This document shows positions 1 through 7,703 of a DNA stretch of 64,000 bases, piece by piece. Origin of the DNA: Maribellus sp. CM-23 (GTDB taxonomy: Bacteria; Bacteroidota; Bacteroidia; Bacteroidales; Prolixibacteraceae); NCBI RefSeq assembly GCF_021354595.1, contig NZ_JADWYJ010000007.1, forward strand, positions 175,235 to 239,234, read 5' to 3'. Positions within the stretch are counted from its first letter, which is position 1; each line of letters opens with the position of its first letter. The notes below the pieces were generated by a model. The model made no database searches. It worked only from the letters and a program-made list of their open reading frames with translations, and was not told the origin of the DNA. The translations under genes were made by a program, and so were the position numbers.

Positions 1-1
1 T

Positions 2-1933
2 TCGTTGCACCGCATTTCGAAATACAAAGGGAAAGACGGCGCAGAGCCCAATATCAACAAACTGGGAACGGGCGCCTGGCAAAAAATGAAAAACCGCACC
101 AAGGCAAAAGTGAAAGACATTGCCAAGGAGCTGATTGCCTTGTACGCCAAACGCAGGGCCGAAGAAGGTTATGCATTTTCGCCCGACTCATATCTGCAAA
201 CTGAGCTCGAAGCCTCGTTTATTTACGAAGATACCCCTGACCAGGAAAAAGCAACTTCTGCCGTAAAAAGCGACATGGAGAAAAGCATTCCGATGGATCG
301 CCTGGTATGTGGCGACGTGGGCTTTGGTAAAACCGAAGTAGCCATTCGCGCTGCTTTTAAAGCCGTGGCCGACAGTAAACAGGTGGCGGTTTTGGTACCA
401 ACAACCATTCTGGCACTACAGCATTTTAAAACATTTTCAGAGCGTTTGCAGGATTTCCCAGTGAAAATCGACTATGTAAGCCGTTTAAAATCTACTGCCG
501 AGGTAAAAAATTCACTCAAAGAAGTAGCGGACGGTAAAACCGACATTATCATCGGGACACACCGCCTGGTAAGCAAAGATGTGAAATTCTATGACCTTGG
601 CTTGCTCATTGTTGACGAAGAACAAAAATTTGGCGTTTCGGTAAAAGAAAAGCTAAAAGAAATAAAAGTAAACGTTGATACGCTGACGCTTACCGCGACC
701 CCGATTCCGAGAACACTTCAGTTTTCGCTGATGGGAGCACGCGATCTTTCCATTATTCAAACGCCGCCTCCCAACCGTTACCCCATCGTAACCGAGGCAC
801 ATGGTTTTAACGAACAAATGATTCGCGAAGCCATTGAGTTTGAACTCGACCGGAACGGGCAGGTTTTTGTCATTCACAACCGGGTTCAGAACATCTTTGA
901 AGTGGAAGATGCCATCAAACGAATTGTTCCTGGAGTAAAAACCGTGGTTGGTCACGGACAAATGGACGGCCCGAAGCTTGAAAAGGTAATGCTCGATTTT
1001 ATCAATGGAAAATTCGATGTTTTAATTGCCACCACCATTATCGAGTCGGGACTTGACATTCCCAATGCCAATACCATCATTATCAACAACGCCCAAAACT
1101 TTGGATTGAGCGAATTGCACCAGTTGCGCGGACGTGTTGGCAGATCGAACAAAAAAGCATTTTGTTACCTCATCACACCTCCGCTGGCATCTTTGAGCCC
1201 CGAATCCAGGAGAAGAATCCAGGCCATTGAGCAGTTTTCGGAACTTGGCAGTGGCTTTAACATTGCCATGCAGGACCTCGACATTCGCGGGGCCGGAAAC
1301 ATGCTGGGAGCCGAACAAAGCGGTTTTATTGCCGACATTGGTTTTGAAACGTACCACCGCATTCTGAACGAAGCTATCCAGGAATTGAAACAGGAAGAGT
1401 TCAGCGAGCTGTTTGCCGAACAGGACGGCAATCAATCACAAGCTTTCCTGAATATTAAATACGTGAACGACTGCGTGATCGACACCGACATGGAGTTGCT
1501 CTTTCCCAGCGATTACATCCCCGGAAATGCCGAAAGGATGATGTTGTACCGCGAACTCGACAGTATCGAAAACCAGGAACAGCTGGAACAATATACAAAA
1601 GGACTGATCGACCGCTTTGGTACGCTGCCCGCCGAAAGCCGCGAACTGCTGGATGTACTCCCTTTACGCTGGAAAGCCATCGATCTTAGCATGGAAAAGA
1701 TCATTCTTAAAGAGAAAAAAATGATCTGCTATTTTGTTTCCGATCAGCGTTCCTCTTTTTACCAGTCTGAACGATTTATAAAAATTGTTCAGTACATCCA
1801 AAAGGGAAAAACAAAAGGAAAAATGAAGGAAGCCAACGGAAAACTCACACTTTCTTTTGCCAACGTCCCCAACATTGAAACTGCCGATTACATTCTAAAA
1901 GAGATAATTACAGACACCATTTCAACAAATTGA
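2..1933 (+). CDS. mfd: Transcription-repair coupling factor Mfd, C-terminal part (5' end outside window)
   Basis: Mfd is an ATP-driven translocase that removes RNA polymerase stalled at DNA lesions and recruits UvrA. The reading frame is already open at base 2 (SLHRISKY), so only the last ~643 residues are present. Missing are the UvrB-like modules and the first part of the RNAP-interacting domain. Visible are Walker A GDVGFGKTE, the DEEQ box (VDEEQKFG), motif III TATPIPRTL, helicase motifs V/VI (ATTIIESGLDIPNA, QLRGRVGRS), and the C-terminal TRCF domain after LFPSDYIPG. The DEEQ box and TRCF tail separate it from RecG. It ends with TGA at 1931-1933. No partner gene follows; the next gene is an unrelated lipoprotein. 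Identification is firm. Confidence 0.97.
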   Translation, partial: SLHRISKYKGKDGAEPNINKLGTGAWQKMKNRTKAKVKDIAKELIALYAKRRAEEGYAFSPDSYLQTELEASFIYEDTPDQEKATSAVKSDMEKSIPMDRLVCGDVGFGKTEVAIRAAFKAVADSKQVAVLVPTTILALQHFKTFSERLQDFPVKIDYVSRLKSTAEVKNSLKEVADGKTDIIIGTHRLVSKDVKFYDLGLLIVDEEQKFGVSVKEKLKEIKVNVDTLTLTATPIPRTLQFSLMGARDLSIIQTPPPNRYPIVTEAHGFNEQMIREAIEFELDRNGQVFVIHNRVQNIFEVEDAIKRIVPGVKTVVGHGQMDGPKLEKVMLDFINGKFDVLIATTIIESGLDIPNANTIIINNAQNFGLSELHQLRGRVGRSNKKAFCYLITPPLASLSPESRRRIQAIEQFSELGSGFNIAMQDLDIRGAGNMLGAEQSGFIADIGFETYHRILNEAIQELKQEEFSELFAEQDGNQSQAFLNIKYVNDCVIDTDMELLFPSDYIPGNAERMMLYRELDSIENQEQLEQYTKGLIDRFGTLPAESRELLDVLPLRWKAIDLSMEKIILKEKKMICYFVSDQRSSFYQSERFIKIVQYIQKGKTKGKMKEANGKLTLSFANVPNIETADYILKEIITDTISTN

Positions 1934-1934
1934 A

Positions 1935-1974
1935 TGGGTAACAAAATTTTTTTTCTAAAAAAAACGTTATCCTT
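1935..1974 (+). terminator. Possible stem-loop after mfd
   Basis: GGGTAAC pairs with GTTATCC (one G-U pair) around a T-run/A-run core starting one base after the mfd stop. It lacks a classical GC stem followed by Ts, so termination here is tentative. Confidence 0.35.
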
Positions 1975-2070
1975 ACGCAACCAAATCCAATTAGTCGCAT
2001 CTGTGTAAACAGAGACTAAAAACAGAAGAAGAGTCTTATATTATTTGTTATTAAATTAAATCTTATTCAA

Positions 2071-2787
2071 ATGATTACTATTCAGAAAATTGGAAAGTTA
2101 TTAATGGTGTTCCTGATCGTAGCAGGGATGGCTTCGTGTAATGATGACGACGACAAGGCACCTTTTGCAGTAATTGGCGAAACCGTGACACTTAAGAAAA
2201 TGGTTGACGATACAGCCCGCTATGCGGTTGCTTATTATGCCTATGGAAACTACGCTATGACTTCAGCTTCCGTAAAATTTCCCTCAGGAGATTCAATTGC
2301 GCTAAGTGCCATGGAAGGTTACAAACAAACCTTTTACAAAGATCCAGCTTCAGCTGATTATTCAAAAGACACTCCGGAAGAAGGTACATTTACTTTCTCT
2401 GTAGTTAACGAAGGAATTAAGCACACAGCAACTGACAAATTGGATGTGAAAGACTTTGACATTCCTACCATTACAGAAGTTACTGCCAATACCGGTAATA
2501 CCTCTATTACCGTTAAATGGGACAAAGTAACCAATGCCGACGGTTATGTAATACGTTTAAAGAATGATGAAGACAAAGTAATTTTCTCTGCATTTGCCCC
2601 GAATACCTCGGTCAATTTTGTTATTAGTAGCAGTACCGGGTTAAAAGAGACACTTGTATCGGGAGAAACGTACACAGTAGATTTCCAAGCGTTGCTATAT
2701 GAAGATACGGCAACTGAAGCGGATCGTGCCTGGAACGTTGAGATGATCTCAATGACAAGTGAAGATGTTGTATACGCTAGCAATTAG
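2071..2787 (+). CDS. Surface lipoprotein with fibronectin-III-like domain, function unknown
   Basis: 238 residues. A lipoprotein signal (VFLIVAGMASC) ends at Cys23, followed at once by NDDDDK. This acidic stretch matches the Bacteroidota lipoprotein export signal, so outer-membrane surface exposure is inferred. The C-terminal half has a fibronectin type III pattern (SITVKWDKVTNADGYVIRL, then GETYTVDFQAL). The N-terminal half (residues ~30-130) is beta-rich and not recognised. It stands alone between mfd and blaI, with its own terminator at 2807. No catalytic motif is visible, so a binding or adhesive role is the most that can be suggested. Confidence 0.8.
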   Translation: MITIQKIGKLLMVFLIVAGMASCNDDDDKAPFAVIGETVTLKKMVDDTARYAVAYYAYGNYAMTSASVKFPSGDSIALSAMEGYKQTFYKDPASADYSKDTPEEGTFTFSVVNEGIKHTATDKLDVKDFDIPTITEVTANTGNTSITVKWDKVTNADGYVIRLKNDEDKVIFSAFAPNTSVNFVISSSTGLKETLVSGETYTVDFQALLYEDTATEADRAWNVEMISMTSEDVVYASN

Positions 2788-2806
2788 CATCAACCGATAG
2801 AGACTA

Positions 2807-2836
2807 AAACCAGCTGAATATCAGCTGGTTTTTTTT
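2807..2836 (+). terminator. Rho-independent terminator
   Basis: An 11-bp perfect stem (AAACCAGCTGA / TCAGCTGGTTT) with a 3-base loop ATA and a run of Ts, 20 bases after the lipoprotein stop. Confidence 0.9.
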
Positions 2837-2906
2837 ATGTCCAAATCTACAACTACTATTTTTTTAGTATTTTTATTACATCGATAGTTTTTCATATAAT
2901 TTTAAT

Positions 2907-2922
2907 TACTACATTTGTAGTA
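2907..2922. promoter_or_regulatory. BlaI/MecI-type operator overlapping the promoter -7 box
   Basis: Perfect palindrome TACTACA-TT-TGTAGTA, the TACA-N2-TGTA form known for BlaI/MecI operators. Bases 2910-2917 (TACATTTG) also match the Bacteroidota -7 box TAnnTTTG. Operator and promoter therefore coincide, 15 bases before the regulator's start codon, which points to autorepression by occlusion. Confidence 0.85.
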
Positions 2923-2937
2923 GAAATTATTAGAAGG

Positions 2938-3333
2938 ATGAAGACACTTACAAAAGCAGAAGAGCAAATTATGCAGATCCTCTGGAAACTAAAAGAGGCA
3001 GTAGTAAAACAGGTGGTAGATGAATTTGAAGACCCAAAACCGGCTTATACCACTGTCGCTACCGTTCTAAAGGTGCTGGAAAAAAAAGGTTTTGTTCAGA
3101 GTAAAAAAGTAGGGAACGTAAATCTTTTTTTTACCGAGGTGAGTAAACAGGAATACACAAAGGTCCAGTTCAGTTCGTTGCTTAAAAATTATTTTAACGG
3201 CTCTTTCCCTAAAATGGCCACCTTTTTTGCCAAAGAGAATAACCTGAGCCTCGAAGAGCTGGAAGAGATAATGAAGATTACTGAGGAGGAAATAAAAAAA
3301 GAAAAGGAAGAAAAGCCATGGAAACGCTATTAA
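2938..3333 (+). CDS. BlaI/MecI/CopY-family repressor
   Basis: 131 residues with the penicillinase-repressor winged helix: LTKAEEQIMQILWKLKEAVVKQVVDEF, then YTTVATVLKVLEKKGFV as recognition helix and wing, and a C-terminal dimerisation region (SLEELEEIMKITEEE). Family members bind TACA-N2-TGTA palindromes as dimers and are cleaved after a membrane M56 peptidase is activated. The stop overlaps the start of the M56 gene by 16 bp, so the two are translationally coupled, and a matching operator lies just upstream. The Bacteroidota pairs often have unknown inducers; nothing here points specifically to beta-lactams. Confidence 0.93.
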   Translation: MKTLTKAEEQIMQILWKLKEAVVKQVVDEFEDPKPAYTTVATVLKVLEKKGFVQSKKVGNVNLFFTEVSKQEYTKVQFSSLLKNYFNGSFPKMATFFAKENNLSLEELEEIMKITEEEIKKEKEEKPWKRY

Positions 3334-4922
3334 GCTATTTAATCAGCGCCTCAGCCGGTATCGTTCTGTTTTATTCCGTGTATTGGCTGTTCCTCCGGAA
3401 AGAAACTTTCCACCAGGCCAACCGCTTCTATCTTCTGGCGGCCTTGCTTACTGCCGCACTCCTGCCGGTTTTCCCTCTACAATACAGGGTTTTGATAGAA
3501 GCCGGCACCAACGCCCCGATTCGTACCATTGCCGATACGTTCAAAAACATTCCGGTTACAGAAGCTATTAACAATAGTGGTACGGTTTTCAATTGGCAAC
3601 ACGCACTCTTGATTGTTTATCTCACGGGAGCTTCCATTTTCATGTTGCGCCTGCTCATACAAACCGCTGTGTTATTGTCACTGATGATCAAGCACCGGAT
3701 GAAATCATTCGAAGGTGTCAGAATTATCGAAAATGAGAAATACGGTCTACCCTTCTCGTTTTTCAACGTAATATTTATCAATCCGAAATTTCACACACAG
3801 GACGACCTGCCGGAAATTCTGGCTCACGAAAAAGTGCACATTCGTGAGAATCACTGGTTCGACCTGCTTTTTATAGAACTGTTAACAGTCATCTTTTGGT
3901 TCAACCCATTTATTTGGTTCTTTGAACGATCCATTAAACAAAACCATGAGTACCTGGCCGACAAAGGTGTTCTTGCGCAAGGACACACTGTAGCCCGCTA
4001 CCAGGCTTTATTAGTAAACCAGTTAATGGGCATGCAGATTATTGGCATTACCAACAACCTGAACTTTGCTCTTAACGCAAATCGATTAAAAATGATGACG
4101 AAAAAGAGAACACCGCACATACGCGGAGTAAAATTTATGTGGGCACTACCTGCCCTTGCGCTTCTGTTGTTTGCTTTTGCAGAACCGGAATATCAAGCCT
4201 CCAATCAAGAACAGCAGACCGGTGAAGTACAAGCAAGCAAGTTGATTTCACAAAAAAACATCAAACTAAATGGTGTGGTTACGGATGAAGATGGCGACCC
4301 AATGCCCGGAACATCGGTACTTGTAAAGGGGGGGACTGTTGGAACAGTAGTTGACAAAGATGGCACATTCTCACTGGATGTCCCGGAAAAATCAAGTATT
4401 GTATTGTCTTTTGTCGGGAAAGAAACCCTGGTGGAACATTACACTCAAATTACTTCCGGGGAAATGAAAGAGGGAGCATTTTATAAAGAATACGTTCTGA
4501 GAGATGCGGTAATTTTAATTGGCCCGGCAGCACCTGCCTCTCCTCCTCCCCCACCTCCTCCAGGAAAAAAGGAGAAGTTAACTCCACCGCCACCACCGCC
4601 ACCAGCCAGTGGTGAAAAAGAAGTATTTATAGTAGTAGAAGATATGCCTGAATACCCCGGAGGATCAGAGGCATTGGGTGACTATGTTTACAAAATGCAG
4701 CAGAAAATAGCGCAGGAAAAAGGCGTAAAAGGAAAAGCAAAAGTTGCGTTTACAGTAAATGCTGCGGGCAAAGTCACCGACATCAAAGTAGTTGAAAAAG
4801 ACAATGATGCCGCCGCAAAAGGAGCTGTAGCAATAGCCTCCAACATGCCGGAATGGAAACCCGGAAAACAGCGAGGCAAAGCTGTTCCGGTAAAATACCT
4901 GCTTCCGGTTGAGTTTAAATAA
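3318..4922 (+). CDS. M56 (BlaR1-like) membrane metallopeptidase fused to CarboxypepD_reg-like and TonB C-terminal domains
   Basis: 534 residues. The N-terminal part has several membrane helices and the M56 zinc motif HEKVH (residues 170-174), with a downstream Glu in NHEYLADKGVL. A further helix (WALPALALLLFAFA, ~275-290) is followed by a carboxypeptidase-regulatory-like beta-sandwich (KLNGVVTDEDGDPMPGTSVLVKGG, ~318-395). Two proline runs flank a KKEKL linker (~402-430), then a TonB C-terminal domain (YPGGSEALGDYV to VPVKYLLPVEF). BlaR1 normally ends in a penicillin-binding sensor; here that is replaced by TonB-like modules, a layout common in Bacteroidota. Role inferred: envelope sensor that inactivates the upstream repressor. 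The signal sensed is unknown. Confidence 0.88.
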   Translation: METLLSYLISASAGIVLFYSVYWLFLRKETFHQANRFYLLAALLTAALLPVFPLQYRVLIEAGTNAPIRTIADTFKNIPVTEAINNSGTVFNWQHALLIVYLTGASIFMLRLLIQTAVLLSLMIKHRMKSFEGVRIIENEKYGLPFSFFNVIFINPKFHTQDDLPEILAHEKVHIRENHWFDLLFIELLTVIFWFNPFIWFFERSIKQNHEYLADKGVLAQGHTVARYQALLVNQLMGMQIIGITNNLNFALNANRLKMMTKKRTPHIRGVKFMWALPALALLLFAFAEPEYQASNQEQQTGEVQASKLISQKNIKLNGVVTDEDGDPMPGTSVLVKGGTVGTVVDKDGTFSLDVPEKSSIVLSFVGKETLVEHYTQITSGEMKEGAFYKEYVLRDAVILIGPAAPASPPPPPPPGKKEKLTPPPPPPPASGEKEVFIVVEDMPEYPGGSEALGDYVYKMQQKIAQEKGVKGKAKVAFTVNAAGKVTDIKVVEKDNDAAAKGAVAIASNMPEWKPGKQRGKAVPVKYLLPVEFK

Positions 4923-4946
4923 CAGAAAACAGGAAAATAAAATTAG

Positions 4947-4985
4947 CACCCGCTGATCTGCTCCATGCAGTCTGCGGGTGTTTTT
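4947..4985 (+). terminator. Terminator after the M56 gene
   Basis: CACCCGC pairs with GCGGGTG (7 bp, 20-base loop) followed by TTTTTG. Confidence 0.8.
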
Positions 4986-5018
4986 GTATCTTGTTGACAA
5001 CAAATCAACTTCAAACAA

Positions 5019-5588
5019 ATGAAAACCATTTTTTTCGAAACATCCGAACAATGGGAAAGCTGGCTCGAGCAAAACCACGACACTGAAACCGAATTATGGC
5101 TTGTATACTTCAAAAAACACACAGATGTTCCCGGAATTTCTTACGAAGAATCGGTTCAATCAGCTTTATGCTGGGGCTGGATCGACGGTTTGGTAAAAAA
5201 GCTGGATGAAGATCGCTATGTCCGAAAGTTCACGCCCCGAAAAGAGAACAGCGTTTGGTCGGAATCCAACAAAAAGCGGGTTGCCGCATTGTTAAAAGAA
5301 GGGAGAATAAAACCTGTGGGTTGGCAAAAAATAGAAGCCGCCCAACAAAACGGCAATTGGGACAGAGTAAACACTCCCCCTGAAATAGATCTGACAATTC
5401 CACAGGAACTTAAAGAAGAGTTCGAGAAACATACAACAGCAGCCGAATATTTTAACGGGCTCAGCAAAAGACATCAGAAGGAATACCTTCTCTGGATAAA
5501 AACAGCCAAGCGACCGGAAACGCGCGCCAGACGCGTAAAAGAATCGATTGAACTCATGCTGAAGAAAAAGAATCTGGGGTTAAAATAA
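5019..5588 (+). CDS. YdeI/OmpD-associated family protein
   Basis: 189 residues with the family N-terminal pattern: FETSEQWESWLEQNH, ELWLVYFKK, then YEESVQSALCWGWIDG and KFTPRKENSVWSESNKKR, and a basic C-terminal helix (RARRVKESIELMLKKK). No signal peptide, so cytoplasmic. The biochemical role of the family is not established; the bacteriocin-protection label comes from a few members and should not be taken as its function here. It is a single-gene unit between two terminators. Confidence 0.88.
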   Translation: MKTIFFETSEQWESWLEQNHDTETELWLVYFKKHTDVPGISYEESVQSALCWGWIDGLVKKLDEDRYVRKFTPRKENSVWSESNKKRVAALLKEGRIKPVGWQKIEAAQQNGNWDRVNTPPEIDLTIPQELKEEFEKHTTAAEYFNGLSKRHQKEYLLWIKTAKRPETRARRVKESIELMLKKKNLGLK

Positions 5589-5603
5589 ACGAATAAAAAA
5601 AAG

Positions 5604-5628
5604 AAAGGTTGGTAGTTTACCAACCTTT
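5604..5628. terminator. Bidirectional terminator between convergent units
   Basis: An 11-bp perfect stem AAAGGTTGGTA / TACCAACCTTT with loop GTT. T-rich tracts follow on both strands, serving the YdeI-like gene (+) and the GH13 gene at 5748 (-). Confidence 0.85.
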
Positions 5629-5747
5629 TCTCAATCAACCTAAACCTAAACTAAACCAAAAACCAAACCACCTCTATGGTGAGTAATTTCTTTCGATCTT
5701 TGTTACTATGAAACAATTGCTTACAGAAAAAGTTTAAAACGTTGATT

Positions 5748-7610
5748 CTATTTTTTCACTTTTAAAATATAAGATTCCAGCCCCGGCAAAACGAGGTCAA
5801 TGTAGCCTTGCCCCTTTTTAACCACCAAACGCAAATCTTCTTTTCCACTCAACTGATCCACCAGCCGATAAGTGCCATCTTCCAGGCTCCATGTGGCCAC
5901 AGTTTCCCCATCCATTCTTAGCTGAAATGCATGTTCAGCCTCCTCAAAATTACTGACGATAATAAGTTGCTCATCACCCTTCCAGCGAACAAACGAAAAC
6001 AACTTATCGGTATATCCTTCGGTATTCTCCCGGTTGTAAGAATGAATCTCTTTGTACGCTCCCAGCAGCGCTTCCGAGTGCGCTGAAAAGCTCAGTAAAG
6101 TCTTGTAACAGTCGTTTAAATCTTTCTCAGCAGGACTTAGCTGTCCGCCATCAAATTTTCCGTTGTTCATCCAACGCTGGTGGGCCGGAACTCCGCAATA
6201 ATCGAAAATCGACGTTCGCGATTCGTCGCCAAAACCCATATCTCCGTCGCCCCGTTCTCCTACGTTCTGCCCAAAATACAACATGGTTGGAGAGGTGCTC
6301 ATGCAGGTTGATACGACCATCGCGGGTTTTCCTTTTTCAGCTTTTCCGGCAAAAAGAGCACTTGCAATACGCTGTTCATCGTGGTTTTCGAGAAAATGCA
6401 ACATGTGGTGTTCAATGTCTGCCAGACCATTGTAAATTGCCGGAAGATGATCGGTACTTCCGTGCCCTTGCATAATGTGTTTTAGCGTATCATACAATTC
6501 CACCTTGTCGTACAGATAATCCATTTTCCCCTTAAAAATATAATCGCGGTACAAAGCCGGATTATAAACCTCGGCCAAAAGAAAAGCCTCCTTGTTTTTC
6601 ATTTTGATGGCCGAGTTCATGTAACTCCAGAATTCAACGGGTACCATTTCAGCCATATCGTAACGAAAACCATCCACCCCCTTATCAAGCCAAAACAGTG
6701 CAATATCTCTGAATTTCTTCCACGAATCCGGAACATCCTTGTCTTGCCAGAACTCAAAATGCTCCCGGTAGTCTTTTTTATCAAAACCTTCGGGCAAAAC
6801 ATCAAAATCGTAGCTTCCGTCCGGACGAACTCCGTAATTCACTTTTACAGTTTCGTACCAGTCATAAAAGTCGGGTTGTGTTTTTCGCGAGCCATTGCCC
6901 GTCCATTTAACCGGGTATTCGTCAAACTTACCGTCAGCCAGCGGGTGCTTTTCGCCACCCAAAGGCAAATAGCCATTTTTACTTTCGGGCACCTTAAAAA
7001 CTTCGCCCGGTATGTAATAAAAATTGTTATCCCGCGCATATTCCACCGAAGTATCATCCTTATCGCCAAAATCAGAAACACCTTCAGGCCTCGAAATTGA
7101 CTGATAATTCCGGGCAACGTGGTTGGGGACAATGTCAATGACTACCTTCATTCCGTGTTGATGCGTACGATCAATAAGCGCTTCAAATTCTTCTATTCTT
7201 TTGGCCGGATCAACCGCCAGATCAGGATCCACATTGTAGTAATCTTTGATTGCATAAGGCGAACCGGCACGGCCTTTTACCACGTCCGGATCGTCGTTCG
7301 AGATGCCGCAAGCCGTATAATCGCGGATCACATCGTGGTGCGGAATGCCGGTATACCAGATATGGGTTACTCCCATCGATTTGATTTCGTCCAGCGCCCG
7401 GTCGGTAAAATCATTGAACTTGCCAACCCCGTTCTCTTCAATCGTTCCCCACGCCTTATTGGTGGTGTTTGTATTTCCAAACAAGCGCGTAAAAACCTGG
7501 TAAACCACCAGTTTCCCCTTAGGAGATGCCGGCTGCTCTGTTTCTTGTTTTTGAGGAGATTGGCAGGCGGAGAAAGCCCAAAAGATAAGTAGGATTGATA
7601 GTTTCTTCAT
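5748..7610 (-). CDS. GH13 alpha-amylase-family lipoprotein, probably periplasmic
   Basis: 620 residues. The lipobox FSAC gives Cys16, followed by QSPQKQ rather than an acidic export signal, so a periplasm-facing lipoprotein is inferred. The GH13 (beta/alpha)8 barrel shows the conserved boxes: VVIDIVPNH (region I), DGFRYD with nucleophile Asp318, LLAEVYNP with acid/base Glu347, and LENHDEQR with Asp411. A C-terminal beta domain follows (~560-620). Expected reaction: hydrolysis of alpha-1,4-glucan oligosaccharides; exact specificity cannot be read. It is the last gene of the leftward maltose arm, 93 bp after the SusA-like gene. Confidence 0.93.
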   Translation of the reverse strand: MKKLSILLIFWAFSACQSPQKQETEQPASPKGKLVVYQVFTRLFGNTNTTNKAWGTIEENGVGKFNDFTDRALDEIKSMGVTHIWYTGIPHHDVIRDYTACGISNDDPDVVKGRAGSPYAIKDYYNVDPDLAVDPAKRIEEFEALIDRTHQHGMKVVIDIVPNHVARNYQSISRPEGVSDFGDKDDTSVEYARDNNFYYIPGEVFKVPESKNGYLPLGGEKHPLADGKFDEYPVKWTGNGSRKTQPDFYDWYETVKVNYGVRPDGSYDFDVLPEGFDKKDYREHFEFWQDKDVPDSWKKFRDIALFWLDKGVDGFRYDMAEMVPVEFWSYMNSAIKMKNKEAFLLAEVYNPALYRDYIFKGKMDYLYDKVELYDTLKHIMQGHGSTDHLPAIYNGLADIEHHMLHFLENHDEQRIASALFAGKAEKGKPAMVVSTCMSTSPTMLYFGQNVGERGDGDMGFGDESRTSIFDYCGVPAHQRWMNNGKFDGGQLSPAEKDLNDCYKTLLSFSAHSEALLGAYKEIHSYNRENTEGYTDKLFSFVRWKGDEQLIIVSNFEEAEHAFQLRMDGETVATWSLEDGTYRLVDQLSGKEDLRLVVKKGQGYIDLVLPGLESYILKVKK

Positions 7611-7611
7611 A

Positions 7612-7703
7612 ATTATAAAACGCTGATGACGCAGATATAACTGATAAACACAGATTATAACAGCAAAAATCTGTCTAACCTGTGCTATCCGTGTTTTTAT
7701 TCG
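7612..7703. repeat. Degenerate intergenic repeat (ACAGAT / ATCTGT family)
   Basis: This 92-bp gap contains CGCAGAT, CACAGAT, AATCTGT, ACCTGTG and ATCCGTG words in imperfect mirrored order around AACAGCAAAAATC. Similar imperfect series of aatctgtgtaatccgtg words are, from general knowledge, dispersed in many Bacteroidota intergenic regions. No coding capacity is seen. Confidence 0.45.

Noticed and set aside
548..562. AGATGTGAAATT resembling the regulon half-site
   Set aside because: Lies inside the mfd coding sequence with no dyad partner or promoter spacing.
2544..2783. 79-codon minus-strand frame within the lipoprotein at 2071
   Set aside because: Shadow frame without signal or family match.
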